From: Limanda limanda
Lineage: Eukaryota > Chordata > Actinopteri > Pleuronectiformes > Pleuronectidae
Assembly (NCBI RefSeq): GCF_963576545.1
Contig: NC_083648.1
Coordinates: 13,655,239 to 13,719,238 of the forward strand
Direction: 5' to 3'
DNA: 64,000 bases
Below the pieces are notes generated by a model. That model saw only the letters and a list, made by a program, of their open reading frames with translations, did no database searches and was not told the DNA's origin. Shown here in pieces: positions 27,401-39,400 of the stretch (positions are counted from its first letter, which is position 1; the number at the start of each line of letters is the position of its first letter). The position numbers and the translations under genes are program-made.

Positions 27401-30400
27401 TGCTTTCTTTACTCTTGGATTTAGGGACCCCGGTCCTGCCACGCTGTTGGACTCTATCCAAATACCGAGACTCTGCCTCTTTCTCTGATTCATCCTCAAA
27501 GCGTACCCGTGTGGGGGAGCAACCGTACCGTCTAGATCGACTTCCTTGTTCACCAGGGGAAGTGTCTCTTGGAGTGGGGACAAGGAGGGGGCTGGACACA
27601 GTTTCAGCTGTAACATCTTTAGCTTGAACAGCTTTCTGCTCTGGCGTTGGGCTGGGAGATTCGATTTGCTGCTTCTTCCTGCAAGAAACCACAGAGCAGG
27701 GCATATAAGAGAAAATTTTATATAGAGAGTTTGATTCAACTTGTGCACAAGTAACTGATGAAAATGGGTCAAAAATAAACCAGAAGCGAACATGAAATAA
27801 AAATAATAGATTAGAATATATATAGGTATATGATTAACAAATATAATTTCATAGCAGCAGGTGATCAAATAAATAATTGATTTACTAAATTGACAAATGT
27901 ATGCGACAGTTATGTCTCTGACACCACAGATCAGGTTTTTGTCATGTCACAACTGTAGGAGCCGGTGCAAATGCTCCAAATTGTAAATGAAGTGAATTCT
28001 TCCTGCCGGAGAAAAAGAGAATTTCAGGAACATAACTGCATAATGTACACACGATTACATAAACAGAATAAACCTGAACCTTGTCAGAACGATTACAAAG
28101 CACAGTCAGGTTCCAGGGCTTATTTTCAGTTATACAACATTAGCTTTGCCAAATAAAAAGGAAGGATCGACAAAGCAGGGAGGAGGACTGTTGAGTTGCA
28201 CAGGAAGTCATAGGTTTGGAAGGTAAGGGGACTAAGGAAACATGGTAGGAGTCAAAGCATCAAAGCAATTTGCATTAAATCTAATACCTGATCAGCATAA
28301 GGAATGTTTTACACTCATATGTACAACTTTGTTCACACTCATCTAACTTAACATCTAACTTGTGAAAAGGCCAAAGTAATTCCCCACACAGGCATGTGTA
28401 GACGACTTACACAGTGGATCTCTGATCGGAATGAGAGCGTCTGCTGGGCCGATCTCCTTTTATGTGAGTGGAGCGAGCCTTGATTCGTGCCCGCTCCAGG
28501 AGGCGCTTGGCTTGCTCATGTCTTGGGCTCAGGGGAATCTCGTCACTGATCACAAGAAGTGACCTGACGATCAAGAGACAGAGAGAGAGTGATGCTTTAT
28601 TATGGAAAATCAATGACTTTGGCAAAAAAAGAGCGATGGGAGGGATAGCGTTGATTGCATGATGAGACAAGGCTATATTATCATCCGTCTGAATGAAACT
28701 GAAGGAGTCTTCAAATATGCAAAGCTTATTGTGTACTACATATCCAGCAGCATCATATTTCCCACAGATTGACTTAACGCAGAGTGAATCCAGCTGTTCT
28801 AAGCTGCCTTATGTAATATCAGATAGATATACTGGGGGGAGTGGCACTGGCGGGCGAGCAGCAGAAACGTCATACATCCATCTATCCTCCTACCCAGCAG
28901 CTAAGCTGCTCTGTATTGTGCTTCATCGTCTGTACTTGTCTTTATCCCCTGGCCTAGTGATAAAGATAGCATGATACACCAGCCTTGTGGATTATCCCTG
29001 TAATGGACTGAGTGTGATTCATTCTCTCCTGTGTGTCAAGAGGAGAACACTGTGTTGCAATAGATTACAATTTTTCCTGTCAGTGTTTTACACCGACAAA
29101 CAGAACAATGTGTAATTAGCAGCTTGTTTAAGTATCTAAGGCAGGTCTTAAATTCTATAGTTTATATGATGATTATCATAAAAAGGACTTTGTAATAACA
29201 ATGGGACCAATGGGGTGAATCAGTTAAATAATATAGGAAGCGAGACTTTATGTTGAACCTTTAAAAAAAGTGTTTTTATTGGTTTGGGTCTTAAATCAAT
29301 TTATCTGTGTATTTTACTATTATCTATTCATTTTTATCCCTTTCAATAAGTGCAACACTTTAGAAATATCTTGCAAATGAGAGATTGATTTGTAAATTAT
29401 ACTAGAGGAGCTTAATAAATATTATTCTATATTTATATCAGTTTATTATTTTTAGTATTCCATGCCCACAAGGCAGGTTGTTTTGCTTCAATCTAGGTTA
29501 AAAAGAAAATACACACTTCATTTCCCAAAGTGGAGCTGTGAGAGTGGATATAAATCATGTATACGAGTTGTGTGTCAATGCTGCCAAGTGCATGAAGAAG
29601 CATAGCATTGCTCACCTCAAATAGGGTTCAAGTTCCTGAGCAAGGATGGCTGCGTCTGAACCGTCCAAAATCCCATGGGCACTTGCGACTGTCATTAAAA
29701 CAAAAGGAGGAAAAGTACAAACCTTAGCAGATGTGCTGATGCAGTGAGTTGGAATTAAAATGCCAGATGGTGTGATTGTGACAGCGCTGATGTTAAATTT
29801 AGTGTTTCATCAATGTCCAGATTTAAAAACGTGCTCCAAAGTTTTATGCGCATGGAGCATGGAGTTGCTCCAGTCTTTGTCTTCCTCATATATTTTTATA
29901 TTTAAAATAGCTTTAACAGTTACGGTGTATTCTGTTCTTTATTAACGTAGCGTAGTGAGTCTTAAGTGGAAAGAGTTCTGCTAAAAGAGTCTTCAGCGAT
30001 AATTTAAACAAGTGGATGTTTATGATTATAAAGATGTTCATACACTGCCATGCCATTAGTTTCATTGACAATCTCATAGCTTATCTCTGAATGACCCTTA
30101 ATGCCAGTCACAAAAACAAACGTTATGCAACCACTGAGGGAGAGATTTCAGATTTAGAGAGAGGAGGGGAAATTCACCGTCATGGTTTTGAAACATACAT
30201 ACACACAAACACCCACACAGATTACAGTTATCGTTAATACCAAAGCCAAGGAGGCTATGTTTTTGTCTGCGTTTGTTTGTTTGTCTGTTAGTCAGCAGGA
30301 TTATGCAAAAACTACCGGTTGAATTATCACAAAACCTGATGGAAGATGGGTCAGGTAAAACCCACTAAATTTTGGTGTGGCTCCAGATAAGGGGGCATAT

Positions 30401-33223
30401 CAAGGATTTATTTTTGCTCTCTTTAACACTGTGAGAGAGGGCCTGTTTCAACATTTTTGTTGATTTCTCAGAGAATAATAAATGGATGTACAAGACTGAT
30501 ATTTATGAGTTTGTGCAATCTGTAGCAGAACTAAACAATCTAGTGAATTTAAATGTTGTTTGATAAGGGGACTGTTGGGCCTCGGTGGAGGTCCATTCGA
30601 GTTAGGACTTCACTTCCTCTCATTGAGGATCGCCAAACCCGAACTTCATCACTAATCTTAATCATAACCAATTCATGCCTAACCCTAACCTAAACCTAAT
30701 CACAATTGACATCTTACCCCTAACCTTGACCAAGACCTCAGAAATTATGTTTGTATGCATAAAGTATTACAGATACAAAGCATGGGAAAACATCTAATCT
30801 GCTGCCCAATGAATAAAAAGAAGACCCATGAGCACACAAACAGAGATACAGGTCACTTCCCCCACCGCTCCGACTGCTAATAATAGCAACATGCTCATGC
30901 ACATCTGCACATCTGACATCTGTTCATCGCTGGCCATGTCAGCCAGGTTACATAGTGCATTTCCATACAACATCACAGGGAGGAAAACAAAGGCTTGAAT
31001 GTGGCACTCGAGCCACAACAGGTGGAAAACATTCCAACCAATGAGGGCAAAATTATACTCACATTTTTTTTAAAGCTTTACAAAGTTGTTTTGACAAAAC
31101 ACTGTTCCAACACTGATTTCACTGAGATGCAAACACACGACCTTAAAAAGCTTTGAAACTTTTCACAAATTTTGCATCCACCTACATTGTACAAGTTGCA
31201 AAATAATGAAATGAAACAATTACGATGTGTGTGAGACACTTGTTTTTAATATTCACAAGTCTTTATTTATCCTGTATTAGGGGATTGCTGTCCTGAGTAA
31301 AATAGAGTATATTTAAGATGTTGATGGTTGTTCTCTTAGTTATCTCTCCACAGGGACACAACTGAAACAACATTGTTTAGCAGTTAAGGCTCTTTCGCTC
31401 TAGAACCGGTTTATTACCAAAGTGTATTTTCTTTCATATTCAATTCATTTTGTTTTTACAGCTTATCGTCTGAGGGTTGAGGGGGGGGGGGGGGGGTGGA
31501 GCCAATAACAGCTGACATTGGGCGAGAGGCGAGGTACAGCCTGGACAGGTCGTCAGTCCATCCCAGGGCCGACACATACAGAGACAAAAAACAAACATGC
31601 TCACATTCATGGTCTACGGTCACTTTAGTCACCCAGCACCCAGAGGAAACACACGCAGACACGGGGAGAACATGCAAACTCCACACAGAAAGGCTGGCTG
31701 TTACTGCTGTTGCCTTTAGTTTTTTTTATTAAATTGTATCAGTGTAGTATTTCATTGCTAATTAATCCAGATTCAATGCAACTTTAATCTTTGTTTTGAA
31801 AATTGTGTTATTTTCATTATTATGATCACAGCGTTTTACAATAACTTTCTACCTTAGATTTGTAAATGTAAATTAAAAGTAAAACCAATTGAAGATGTGT
31901 CTATAACTTGGTTTCAAGCGGATCTCTCTAACCTCTCAAAGTTTTCCTCTCTGACATTACATTCAGTATGTAATGTCAAATAATTAATAGATGTATAGGC
32001 CTACTATGTCGCTCAAGAGACATACCTTTACTATCCAGATTGTATGTTGTGTCTTCAGGGCAGCTGCCACTATCCACTCCGCTCTGCTCTCTCTCCTCCC
32101 TGTAGTTTTGTTGTCTCTCCCTCAATCTTGCATAAGCCCTCTGCTTCACCTTCAGCTTCTTGTCGGCCGAGAGCACCCCACATTGTGAAGACATGCTCTC
32201 GCAGCTGTCTGAACTGCACAGACCTTTGGCAGGGTCTGCAGCATCTGCCTCCTTCTGCTCACACCTGTCCAGGAAGCCCTCCACACTGTCAGAGTGCTTG
32301 AATTCTGAGGATGCATCGCTGTCATCCGGCTCACTGCTCCTATCACCAGTCTCGGCTGGTTTAGACCTCCACTGAGGCTCTGCCCGTGCTTCAGTCTGAG
32401 TATAGTCCTTCAGAGGTATCGTGGAGGGTATGTCATGAGGGCCAACACCATTTAGAAGCAATGTTTCTGGGCGTACCACTCTCCAGAAGCCCTTGGGCGG
32501 GGCCCAGTGTCTGGTGGAAGTGTAAGATGTGGAGGAAGAAGAGGAAGATGATGTAGAAGCAGGGACGGTGGCAGAACTTGAGGAGAGCACAGGTAGTGGT
32601 GGAGGAGTAGGGGATGGGTCATCCTTACTACTGCTTGAGTTATCAGACAAAAGACTCTCCAAACTGGTACCTGCCACGAGCCCAGAGGACCGGCCTGCCA
32701 GGAAACTGACCTGGCCTTCACTTCTTTCTGACTGCTCCTCTTCAGTTTCCTCTACCTCCTGGACTACCTGCTCTTCTTTTGCCTCAGCTGGAGGGCTATG
32801 GATCTCAAAACTGACTTGCACCTTAACCTCCTCCTCTTCACCACTACTGCTCGAGTTCTTCCCAGCCCCTGATCGCCAGGAGAGAGCAGAAAGAGATATC
32901 GGACCCTTTCCTCTGGGCCTCTGTCCCAGGAAGACCTCAGGTGAAGTCTGCCCTGCAGGACTGCTGACAAGCATGTCTGTGTCCAGCCTGTCTCTTTCCC
33001 TCTCTCTGTCTCTCCCTCTTGTCCTTCTCTGTGTGGTTGACTTCACCTTGGTCTGTAGTGCGTGCACAGCTGAACTCTGAGGAGGAGGTAGCTGGGAGCT
33101 CAAAGAGATTGCAGGGAAAACAGGGACAGGGCCGGTGATGAGAGCCCAGTTAATGGGTAGACAGGTGGGTAAAGGGGAACTGGATTTTGCTTGGACATTA
33201 TCCTCCACCCTCTCTTCCTCCAT
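23855..33223 (-). CDS. kiaa1614: KIAA1614-like protein with C-terminal PDZ domain, nine exons
   Basis: Exons 32026-33223, 29616-29688, 28411-28563, 26531-27678, 26029-26179, 25522-25741, 25054-25166, 24739-24929, 23855-24048; all borders are GT-AG and the sum (3441 bases) closes in frame, 1146 residues from MEEERVEDNVQ. The first exon is Ser/Glu-rich with a block HWAPPKGFWRVVRPETLLLN and a basic KVKQRAYARLRERQQNYREE. Later come VRFEDESEKEAESRYLDRVQ, a basic KLRRRSRKGESR, an amphipathic RAEDLRAELLRAEHLKAEA, and a PDZ fold split over the last two exons (PNGPFGFVISRG, VYVEKVGDGGGE, LLGIGDEILQVNGEALAGL). PDZ domains bind C-terminal peptides; the protein's function is not known to me. The name rests on remembered similarity to human KIAA1614 and on neighbourhood with rc3h1, both from 1q25. 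Confidence 0.75.
24371..24490 (+). repeat. Repeat tail (GGGACTAATAAAGGATTATC) plus (TG)n
   Basis: The segment ACACTGGAAATGTCTCCATA followed by GGGACTAATAAAGGATTATC is the 3' end of a dispersed repeat that I recall as very common in teleost genomes. It runs directly into a TG microsatellite (24426-24490). It lies in the last intron of the KIAA1614-like gene. Confidence 0.6.
30248..30515 (+). repeat. Dispersed teleost repeat (GTTTGTTTGT...AGCAGGATTATGCAAAAACT family)
   Basis: Starts GAGGCTATGTTTTTGTCTGC and runs through CAGCAGGATTATGCAAAAAC, AATTTTGGTGTGGCTCCAGA and TTGATTTCTCAGAGAATAAT. I recall this consensus as a high-copy family in fish. No ORF. The class cannot be assigned from this copy. 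Confidence 0.6.
31484..31705 (+). repeat. Dispersed teleost repeat (GGGGAGAACATGCAAACTCC family)
   Basis: Contains AGCTGACATTGGGCGAGAGG, TGGACAGGTCGTCAGTCCAT and ends GGGGAGAACATGCAAACTCC followed by ACACAGAAAGG. This phrase recurs across fish genomes in my recollection. It is preceded by a G homopolymer. Confidence 0.65.
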
Positions 33224-33773
33224 TGGCTGGTCATGCAAAGAAAAATCCAGATAAATCCTATGGATGAAAAGCACATTCACCTTTTTGCATGTATATATAT
33301 TATATACATATATATTTATATATATGCAACCAAAAGCATGTATCTTACATCTGTTGTACATCTCTGTTATCGGTTACTTTTTATCTGATCTGCAGAGTGT
33401 AGAGATATGTAATGTCAGTCACGTTGCCTTATCCACTGATTACTTTGCAGTGCACAGGATAATCCTTCAGAATGAGAATAAGCAACTGCTGCCTGCAACT
33501 GAGCCCCTACTCGAATAAACAATACAATATAAGTGTGTTATTTTGCTAAATAAACATACAATGAAGCAAAGCCTTATTTGTAAACCAGACATTAATTCAA
33601 GGAATGTGCACAGAATTTTTTAATTTATAATTTAACCTTAAGAAAATAGAATATGCATTTTAAATGCACAACATCAACATTATAATCAAATTAATGTTCA
33701 TGGCACATTAAGCTGAAGATTTTGTTTAACAGACAAACAAGCAAACACACAGTGCATGGATAGCACAACCCAC

Positions 33774-34260
33774 CTGGACAGGATGTTTAGTGAAGATGTT
33801 GTCTTTTAACACACAATTTCAGTGCTGGCTATGGCGGGAAAGTTGACATAAATTATTGTGCATCTGCACAAATTGAAGTTATCATCCACAAAAACATGAT
33901 CCAGATGCGCAGACATCGCAGCGCGCATCCTCAGGTCGATGACCGGAGCAGGCGAGAAGAAGACGGAGCAACTTTCTCCTCCGGATCTGAACATAAACCC
34001 AAACAAGAAATCCACAATGTTTCTGCAGATCGCAGCGTTGTGTCTCCGTCACTCAGTGTCTGTGCACAGCTCCCACCCAGGCAGTGTCGGGAGAAGCCGC
34101 GCTCTCTCAATCATGATTGGTCCGCTAATCCCTTCAGAAATCAGTGGGATTAGACAAAAATGGAATACAAAAAAATGCCTGCTTTAATTTCGTCCTTGCC
34201 TCGCGAACCCGCCGCCGAGTGAAGCTCCCTGTTGCGTAAGTGCAGAGCACGCGCGCGCGA
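33774..34260 (-). promoter_or_regulatory. Candidate 5' exon and promoter of the KIAA1614-like gene
   Basis: On the minus strand a possible non-coding exon ends ATCCTGTCCAG before GTGGGT (donor near 33768-33773). Upstream the sequence is CpG-rich and carries a CCAAT box in gene orientation (ATTGG on plus at 34116-34120). A short frame inside (33806-34015) has no recognisable similarity and is not in phase with the coding exons. Confidence 0.35.
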
Positions 34261-34263
34261 GCA

Positions 34264-34326
34264 CAGAAACAAACACACACACACACACGCACACGCACAC
34301 GCACACGCACACGCACACGCACACGC

Positions 34327-34405
<79 letters not shown>

Positions 34406-34420
34406 CACACTCACACTCTC
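34264..34420. repeat. CA / CGCACA alternating purine-pyrimidine tract
   Basis: About 150 bases of nearly perfect alternating purine-pyrimidine: CA repeats, then about eight ACGCAC units (34288-34334), then pure CA, then TCACAC units. It lies between the divergent KIAA1614-like and rc3h1 promoters. Confidence 0.95.
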
Positions 34421-34699
34421 CCTGCGCACATTAATGAGCCAATGAAAAAAGAGATAAAATAAATCTCAAAGGTCCTAATGGAAATTCGGCCTGAATGAGT
34501 TGTCCCAGTTTCTTGTTATTACCCAACATCTCACTGTTGTGGCATAACGATCAAATGGACTGTGATGTGCTTTAGAGAATATAAACAAACACACGCACAC
34601 AAACACACACGCCTCATTAATAATTTCGCAACGCAAAAACAATGTTTTTTTGTCAATAAAGCTGATCCCTCCCTCTATCTCTCACACATAAACACATGC

Positions 34700-35052
34700 A
34701 CGCACGCACATGGACGCGCACTCGTGGACAGTCCGCCTAATTGGAACCATACTCCGCCTGCCAGTTGTCCCAGTCTCCAGATGTGATCAGACTCTGGCAG
34801 ATGTTGCTGCTCAGTTTCCTGTTGTAGCTGTGCTTCCCTTCAGCGACAGCAGAGGGCGCCGTCCACACACCTGGACTCGCGCGCACACGCACTTTGCCCA
34901 GCTAGCTGTAACCGGCTAGCGACTGTGTTGTCGAGTTGACACCCTCCCTCCCCAAACCCCGGCAGCAGCCAAGCTGCACAGTCGACATGGCAAGAAAACA
35001 TCGCAGCGGTTTTGTGAAAAAGGATGAAAATCTTCCAAGTCTTTTGGAATGA
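34700..35052 (+). promoter_or_regulatory. Candidate rc3h1 promoter and non-coding exon 1 with upstream ORF
   Basis: A CpG-rich segment ends with an exon-like stretch and a donor GTGAGT at 35053-35058; the matching acceptor TCTCTCCACAG ends at 36275. The exon contains an ATG in good context (GACATGG, 34987) opening a 21-codon frame, MARKHRSGFVKKDENLPSLL plus E, whose stop codon is the last triplet of the exon (35050-35052). An ATTGG (34737-34741) is present. Transcription start not determinable. Confidence 0.45.
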
Positions 35053-35870
35053 GTGAGTAGCGTCGCCCGTGTGGATGTGATTTTACCGGAGGAAACTAAA
35101 CATCAAAGGCCGCGTGTTGGCTTTTACTCACGTTAGTGACGCATAGCTAGGGTTAGTTGATGCTAGCACGGTAGCCTGCTAGCTAACGAGCTAACGGCTG
35201 CTACAGGGAGGAGTACGGGCTCTCCGCTAGCCTGTTAGCTTCCTGTGCTCAGTCCGAGGTGTGTTTGTGTCCGCTGCTTCTCACAAAGTGACCAACACTT
35301 CACATTTATATCAGTGTTTAATTAGCGCAGCGCTGAGGTGTATGTACCCGGGGGACATGCACACACTTTCCCGGCAGCTGTGTTGCTCGGTGGTTTCGGG
35401 AGCTAGCGTTACATAATCTCACCGTAGCGAGTCAAGCGGCTCCGCTTCCCAGTGTCGGTGTTTCACGTCAGGCTGTGGTTTCCTCAACCAACCCACGGAA
35501 CTGGAGCTACTTTTCTTGGCGGGGTAGTGAATTCACAACCTCAGTTACATGCAGACTGATGAATACGTCACCACCAAACAACAATATTGTTTTAATCAGA
35601 CGACGGTTGCTCGCTAGCCAGCCTATTGAACTAGCCACCCATAGCCTAGCCTGCTAAAAGTAAGCTAACGTTATCAACTACATGCTAGCCAAGCTCACAT
35701 CTGTTTAATCGTTGATGCTCGTTCAATCAGACGATATAACGAATACTGTTGCGTTAGCCTCATAAAGGTTTAGTATTTATAGTTTCGTGATAGCTTAATG
35801 TTAAATCACCGCCAGTTGCAAACGTTAGCTTCTTATCACGTTAGCGCGGAGGGACTTGGTTGCTAGCCTC
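34901..35870. other. Dense TAGC/GCTA word cluster over rc3h1 exon 1 and intron 1
   Basis: I count about 37 occurrences of TAGC or GCTA in roughly 970 bases, often as GCTAGC, GTTAGC or GCTAACG; random sequence would hold about eight. They are not tandem and spacing is irregular, so this is not a simple repeat. It coincides with the 5' end of rc3h1. Confidence 0.7.
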
Positions 35871-36377
35871 TTCAGGACCCTTTGTCCAGAGTCATAGTGG
35901 ATCCCGGCTCTTGCGAGTAGGCCACACATCAGTTGTTTTGATTCCTCTCCGTCGCTTGTTTCCTCCGTGTGCTTTTAGAAACATGTGTCGTGTCACCTCC
36001 GGTTACTCTTTTTTAATTTACTTTGTGTTGCCACCGACCGAATATTCAAAGCCAAATAAACTTTGGATTACGAGTGTTTTTTCTAATGTAGTTAAGTATC
36101 AGCAGTTCCACGAGAAACCCCGGTGCCATCCCACTGCCCCATAGACAAAGCCATTTTACTGCTGGAAAACTGGTTCTAAAGCTGCAGTTTGACTTGCTTG
36201 CCAATCTGTTTAGAAATGGTGAATGTGGATTGCACAATTTTAATTAATGCTCTCTTCTTTTTTTTCTCTCCACAGTATTCATCACGCAATGTGATCCAAA
36301 AACCACTATGTGTGAGGACATTTAAGAACGATTGAGTTCGGAAGAAAAAAATCTTGATTCCAGTGGAATCTTCCATA

Positions 36378-36412
36378 TATATATATATATATATATACAT
36401 ATATATTATTAT
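36378..36412. repeat. (AT)n tract in the rc3h1 5' UTR
   Basis: About 35 bases of AT/ATAC repeat in the exon about 70-105 bases before the rc3h1 start codon. It also makes a spurious YIYI-rich frame joined in phase to the real start. Confidence 0.85.
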
Positions 36413-36484
36413 TATTATATTTTTTTCCTCTGTGTAAAAGCTTACTTATATTTACACACTCACTTGCCCCATCAACATACAACC

Positions 36485-39400
36485 ATGCCAGTGCAAGCAC
36501 CACAATGGACGGAGTTCCTGCTGTGCCCGATCTGCACACAGACATTTGAGGAGACTGTTCGTCGGCCCATCAGCTTGGGATGTGGACACACTGTCTGCAA
36601 GATGTGCCTGAACAAGCTGCACCGTAAGGCCTGTCCCTTTGACCAGACGGCCATCAGCACAGACATCGAGCAACTGCCTGTCAACACAGCCCTGTTGCAA
36701 CTGGTTGGAGGCCAGGTAAGTCATGTGCTCCTGTGTATTAGTACATGTGTTTATGACAGATCTCATTTGAAAACATCTCCGCAGAGCCTTTGTTAATGCA
36801 AACTCATCATTAAGGATAATAGCTCATGGGCGTGTTTGTGTAATGAAATACTTTTAAGATACCATCCCTATCTTGACGATATGATGATCTCAGTAGTCGC
36901 TGTCTATGGATTTTATTTGAGTGTTTCACAACATGATGGCTTTTAACATGATGTGCACATAGCTTGTAGATTCCTTCTGTTACTTGCACGATTGAGCAAT
37001 GACTTAAAATCTGTTGATTTCCTGCTTGTAGTTTATGAAGCTATGTGTCTTTTCAGTCAGTGTGTCACCAACAGGGTTAGGCTCAGCTACTGGTGTTTTG
37101 TTTGGTTTTAATGGATACTTAGTGCAGTATGTCAGATATAGTTGTGTCTTGTATATTTGTACTAATACATGTTAGTAGCTTACAATGTCCAATCAAGTTA
37201 TGCTCTGATGAAAATAGGACCTGTAATGACAGTTCTCTATCTGAGCTAAAGTTTCATCTCTGTCGGTATTAAGTCAAATTATCTAAAATGTGGTACTTGT
37301 TTTCATAGTTTTATTGGATGCCTGCTGGTTAATTGAATTTGAAGTAGCGATGCATGAACAAATTACTTCCTGCTACTAAGTGTGGAATAATATTATGTGA
37401 AATTTCTTCATCTGTGCTATGTGTTAAATGGTGTTTTTTTTTTGCATTGTTAACTAGGATAGGTGCAGTTGTACAAGCATGGGCAATATTCAGAGAATGG
37501 AAAATAAGCTTTCATTAAAATATAATGGTTCTTATAATGTCAATCATATTTTCTGGCTCTAAGTGTAATCTATATATGATCCAGGGAAAATAAATATTTT
37601 AATGCCGTGTGTCATTACAGAAAAACCGCAGAGTAATTATGTAATAATTAAATGGTCGAGTGTTAAGAAATGGTATCTTAGGCATGAGTAAATGACAGAA
37701 GCGGATACATAGAAAAGGCTGATGGGTGATGGCAACACAAATGTTTTAATTTTTGCCCATGGTTATCCTAATGGTTTCCCCTGCTGGGTTCTGCTGCAGG
37801 TTCCTAAGGCTCAACCAGTTGCCTTGATTACCAGTCCAGAGGACTCGCAGCATTATGAGGAGGCCAGGCAGTGTGTGGAGGAGCTGGCCCTTTATCTCAA
37901 ACCCCTCAGCAACACCAGAGGTATAATTATACAAATACAATAACATGCCGGTTTCAAACAGTGTCTTCTTCCTTCTTGTTGTTATCCACTGCTGTATTCC
38001 AATTTCCACTCTGGAGGTTGTTTTCAACATGGTAAGTCAGCAAGTGCCCAGTAGCCTTGGTGTTCGGTGGTTTCAGAAGTGAGAACACTGTTGCCAGGAA
38101 ACTGTTAATGAACGTGGCCATGTTCCTTTTTCAAAAATGACATGCAAGTCAGTTTTTTTCTGTATGTTAATCACTTGCTGGAAAAAAGGAAACTAAAGTT
38201 ACTAAATAACTTCGCAGTGATTTCCACTCTGACCATCATTTTTGAAAATATTGCATTGAGCAATGTGAACATTTATACGGACGAAGTTGTGGATATGATG
38301 TCACACATCTTTAAGTGTACTCTTCTTGTAAACAAGTTTTAATGTGACACCTTAAAAACAAAGAAGATAAATCACTTGTTTGGCTTTGTTGTTGGTCAAA
38401 GGTATAAAAAATAGTATACTATGTATATAGTATAATATATTATTCTGCTGTTCATGTAATTTTTGACATAATGTGAGGAAGATTGTTTCTGTATTTATTT
38501 CCTTGGTTTAACCTGTGGTCCTATCTCTCACCAGGTGTGGGCCTGAGCAGCACGGCCCAGAGCATCCTAAGTCGACCCATGCAGAGGAAACTGGTAACTC
38601 TGGTCCACTGCCAACTGGTGGAAGAGGAGGGCCGTGTCAGAGCCACGAGAGCCGCCCGCTCTCTTGGTGAGCGAACTGTCACCGAACTCATCTTGCAGCA
38701 CCAGAATCCACAGCAGCTCTCCTCCAACCTGTGGGCTGCTGTCCGTGCACGGGGATGTCAGTTTCTTGGCCCAGGTAAAATGTTTTCCGTAACCTGCCAA
38801 ATGAATTTAGCCCATAAGTATTCCACATGTCGTCAGTGAACACTGGCCTCTGGCTCTGTTTGACAGGCAACAGTTACTCATGATTTTTCTGTTTGTGTTT
38901 TTCTTCCCCCCAGCAATGCAAGAGGAAGCTCTGAAGTTGGTTCTTCTTGCTTTAGAGGATGGTTCTGCTCTGTCCAGGAAGGTGTTAGTTCTCTTTGTAG
39001 TCCAGAGGCTTGAACCACGCTTCCCACAGGCCTCTAAAACTAGCATCGGGCATGTGGTGCAACTCCTCTACAGGGCCTCCTGCTTCAAGGTATGTCTGCT
39101 GCGGAGAACCACAAGCAATCTCTTTAATTTTCATGAAAAATTGTGTAGGTCATGCATTGCTTCTTCACAATGGACACTGTTGCTCCAATATTAAAACGAA
39201 CCTAGATAACCACAAACCTGAAGAGTCACCTTAAGGTGAACCACTAAGTGGAGATAACTTAACATTAAGATATTAAACTCTTTATTGTTGAAAGCCATAT
39301 GAAACCTACTGCCGAAGTCTGTAGTGTAACATGCTGTAGCAGCGTCTCACAATAATGGGACTTTTTTACAACAGATGGAGATTTAGTCTCACTGAAAGTC

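Larger units (their letters stand above)
29689..32025 (-). other. First intron of the KIAA1614-like gene, repeat-bearing
   Basis: The 2.3 kb between coding exons 1 and 2. It holds two dispersed repeats listed separately (about 30248-30515 and 31484-31705) and a G run of about 14 bases (31482-31496). Nothing else is supported. Confidence 0.6.

Noticed and set aside
32529..33080. 183-codon plus-strand frame
   Set aside because: Antisense shadow of the KIAA1614-like first coding exon, whose own strand has correct splice borders and frame closure.
37204..37243. C/D snoRNA (CTGATGA ... CTGA)
   Set aside because: Boxes are too close together and the terminal stem does not pair.
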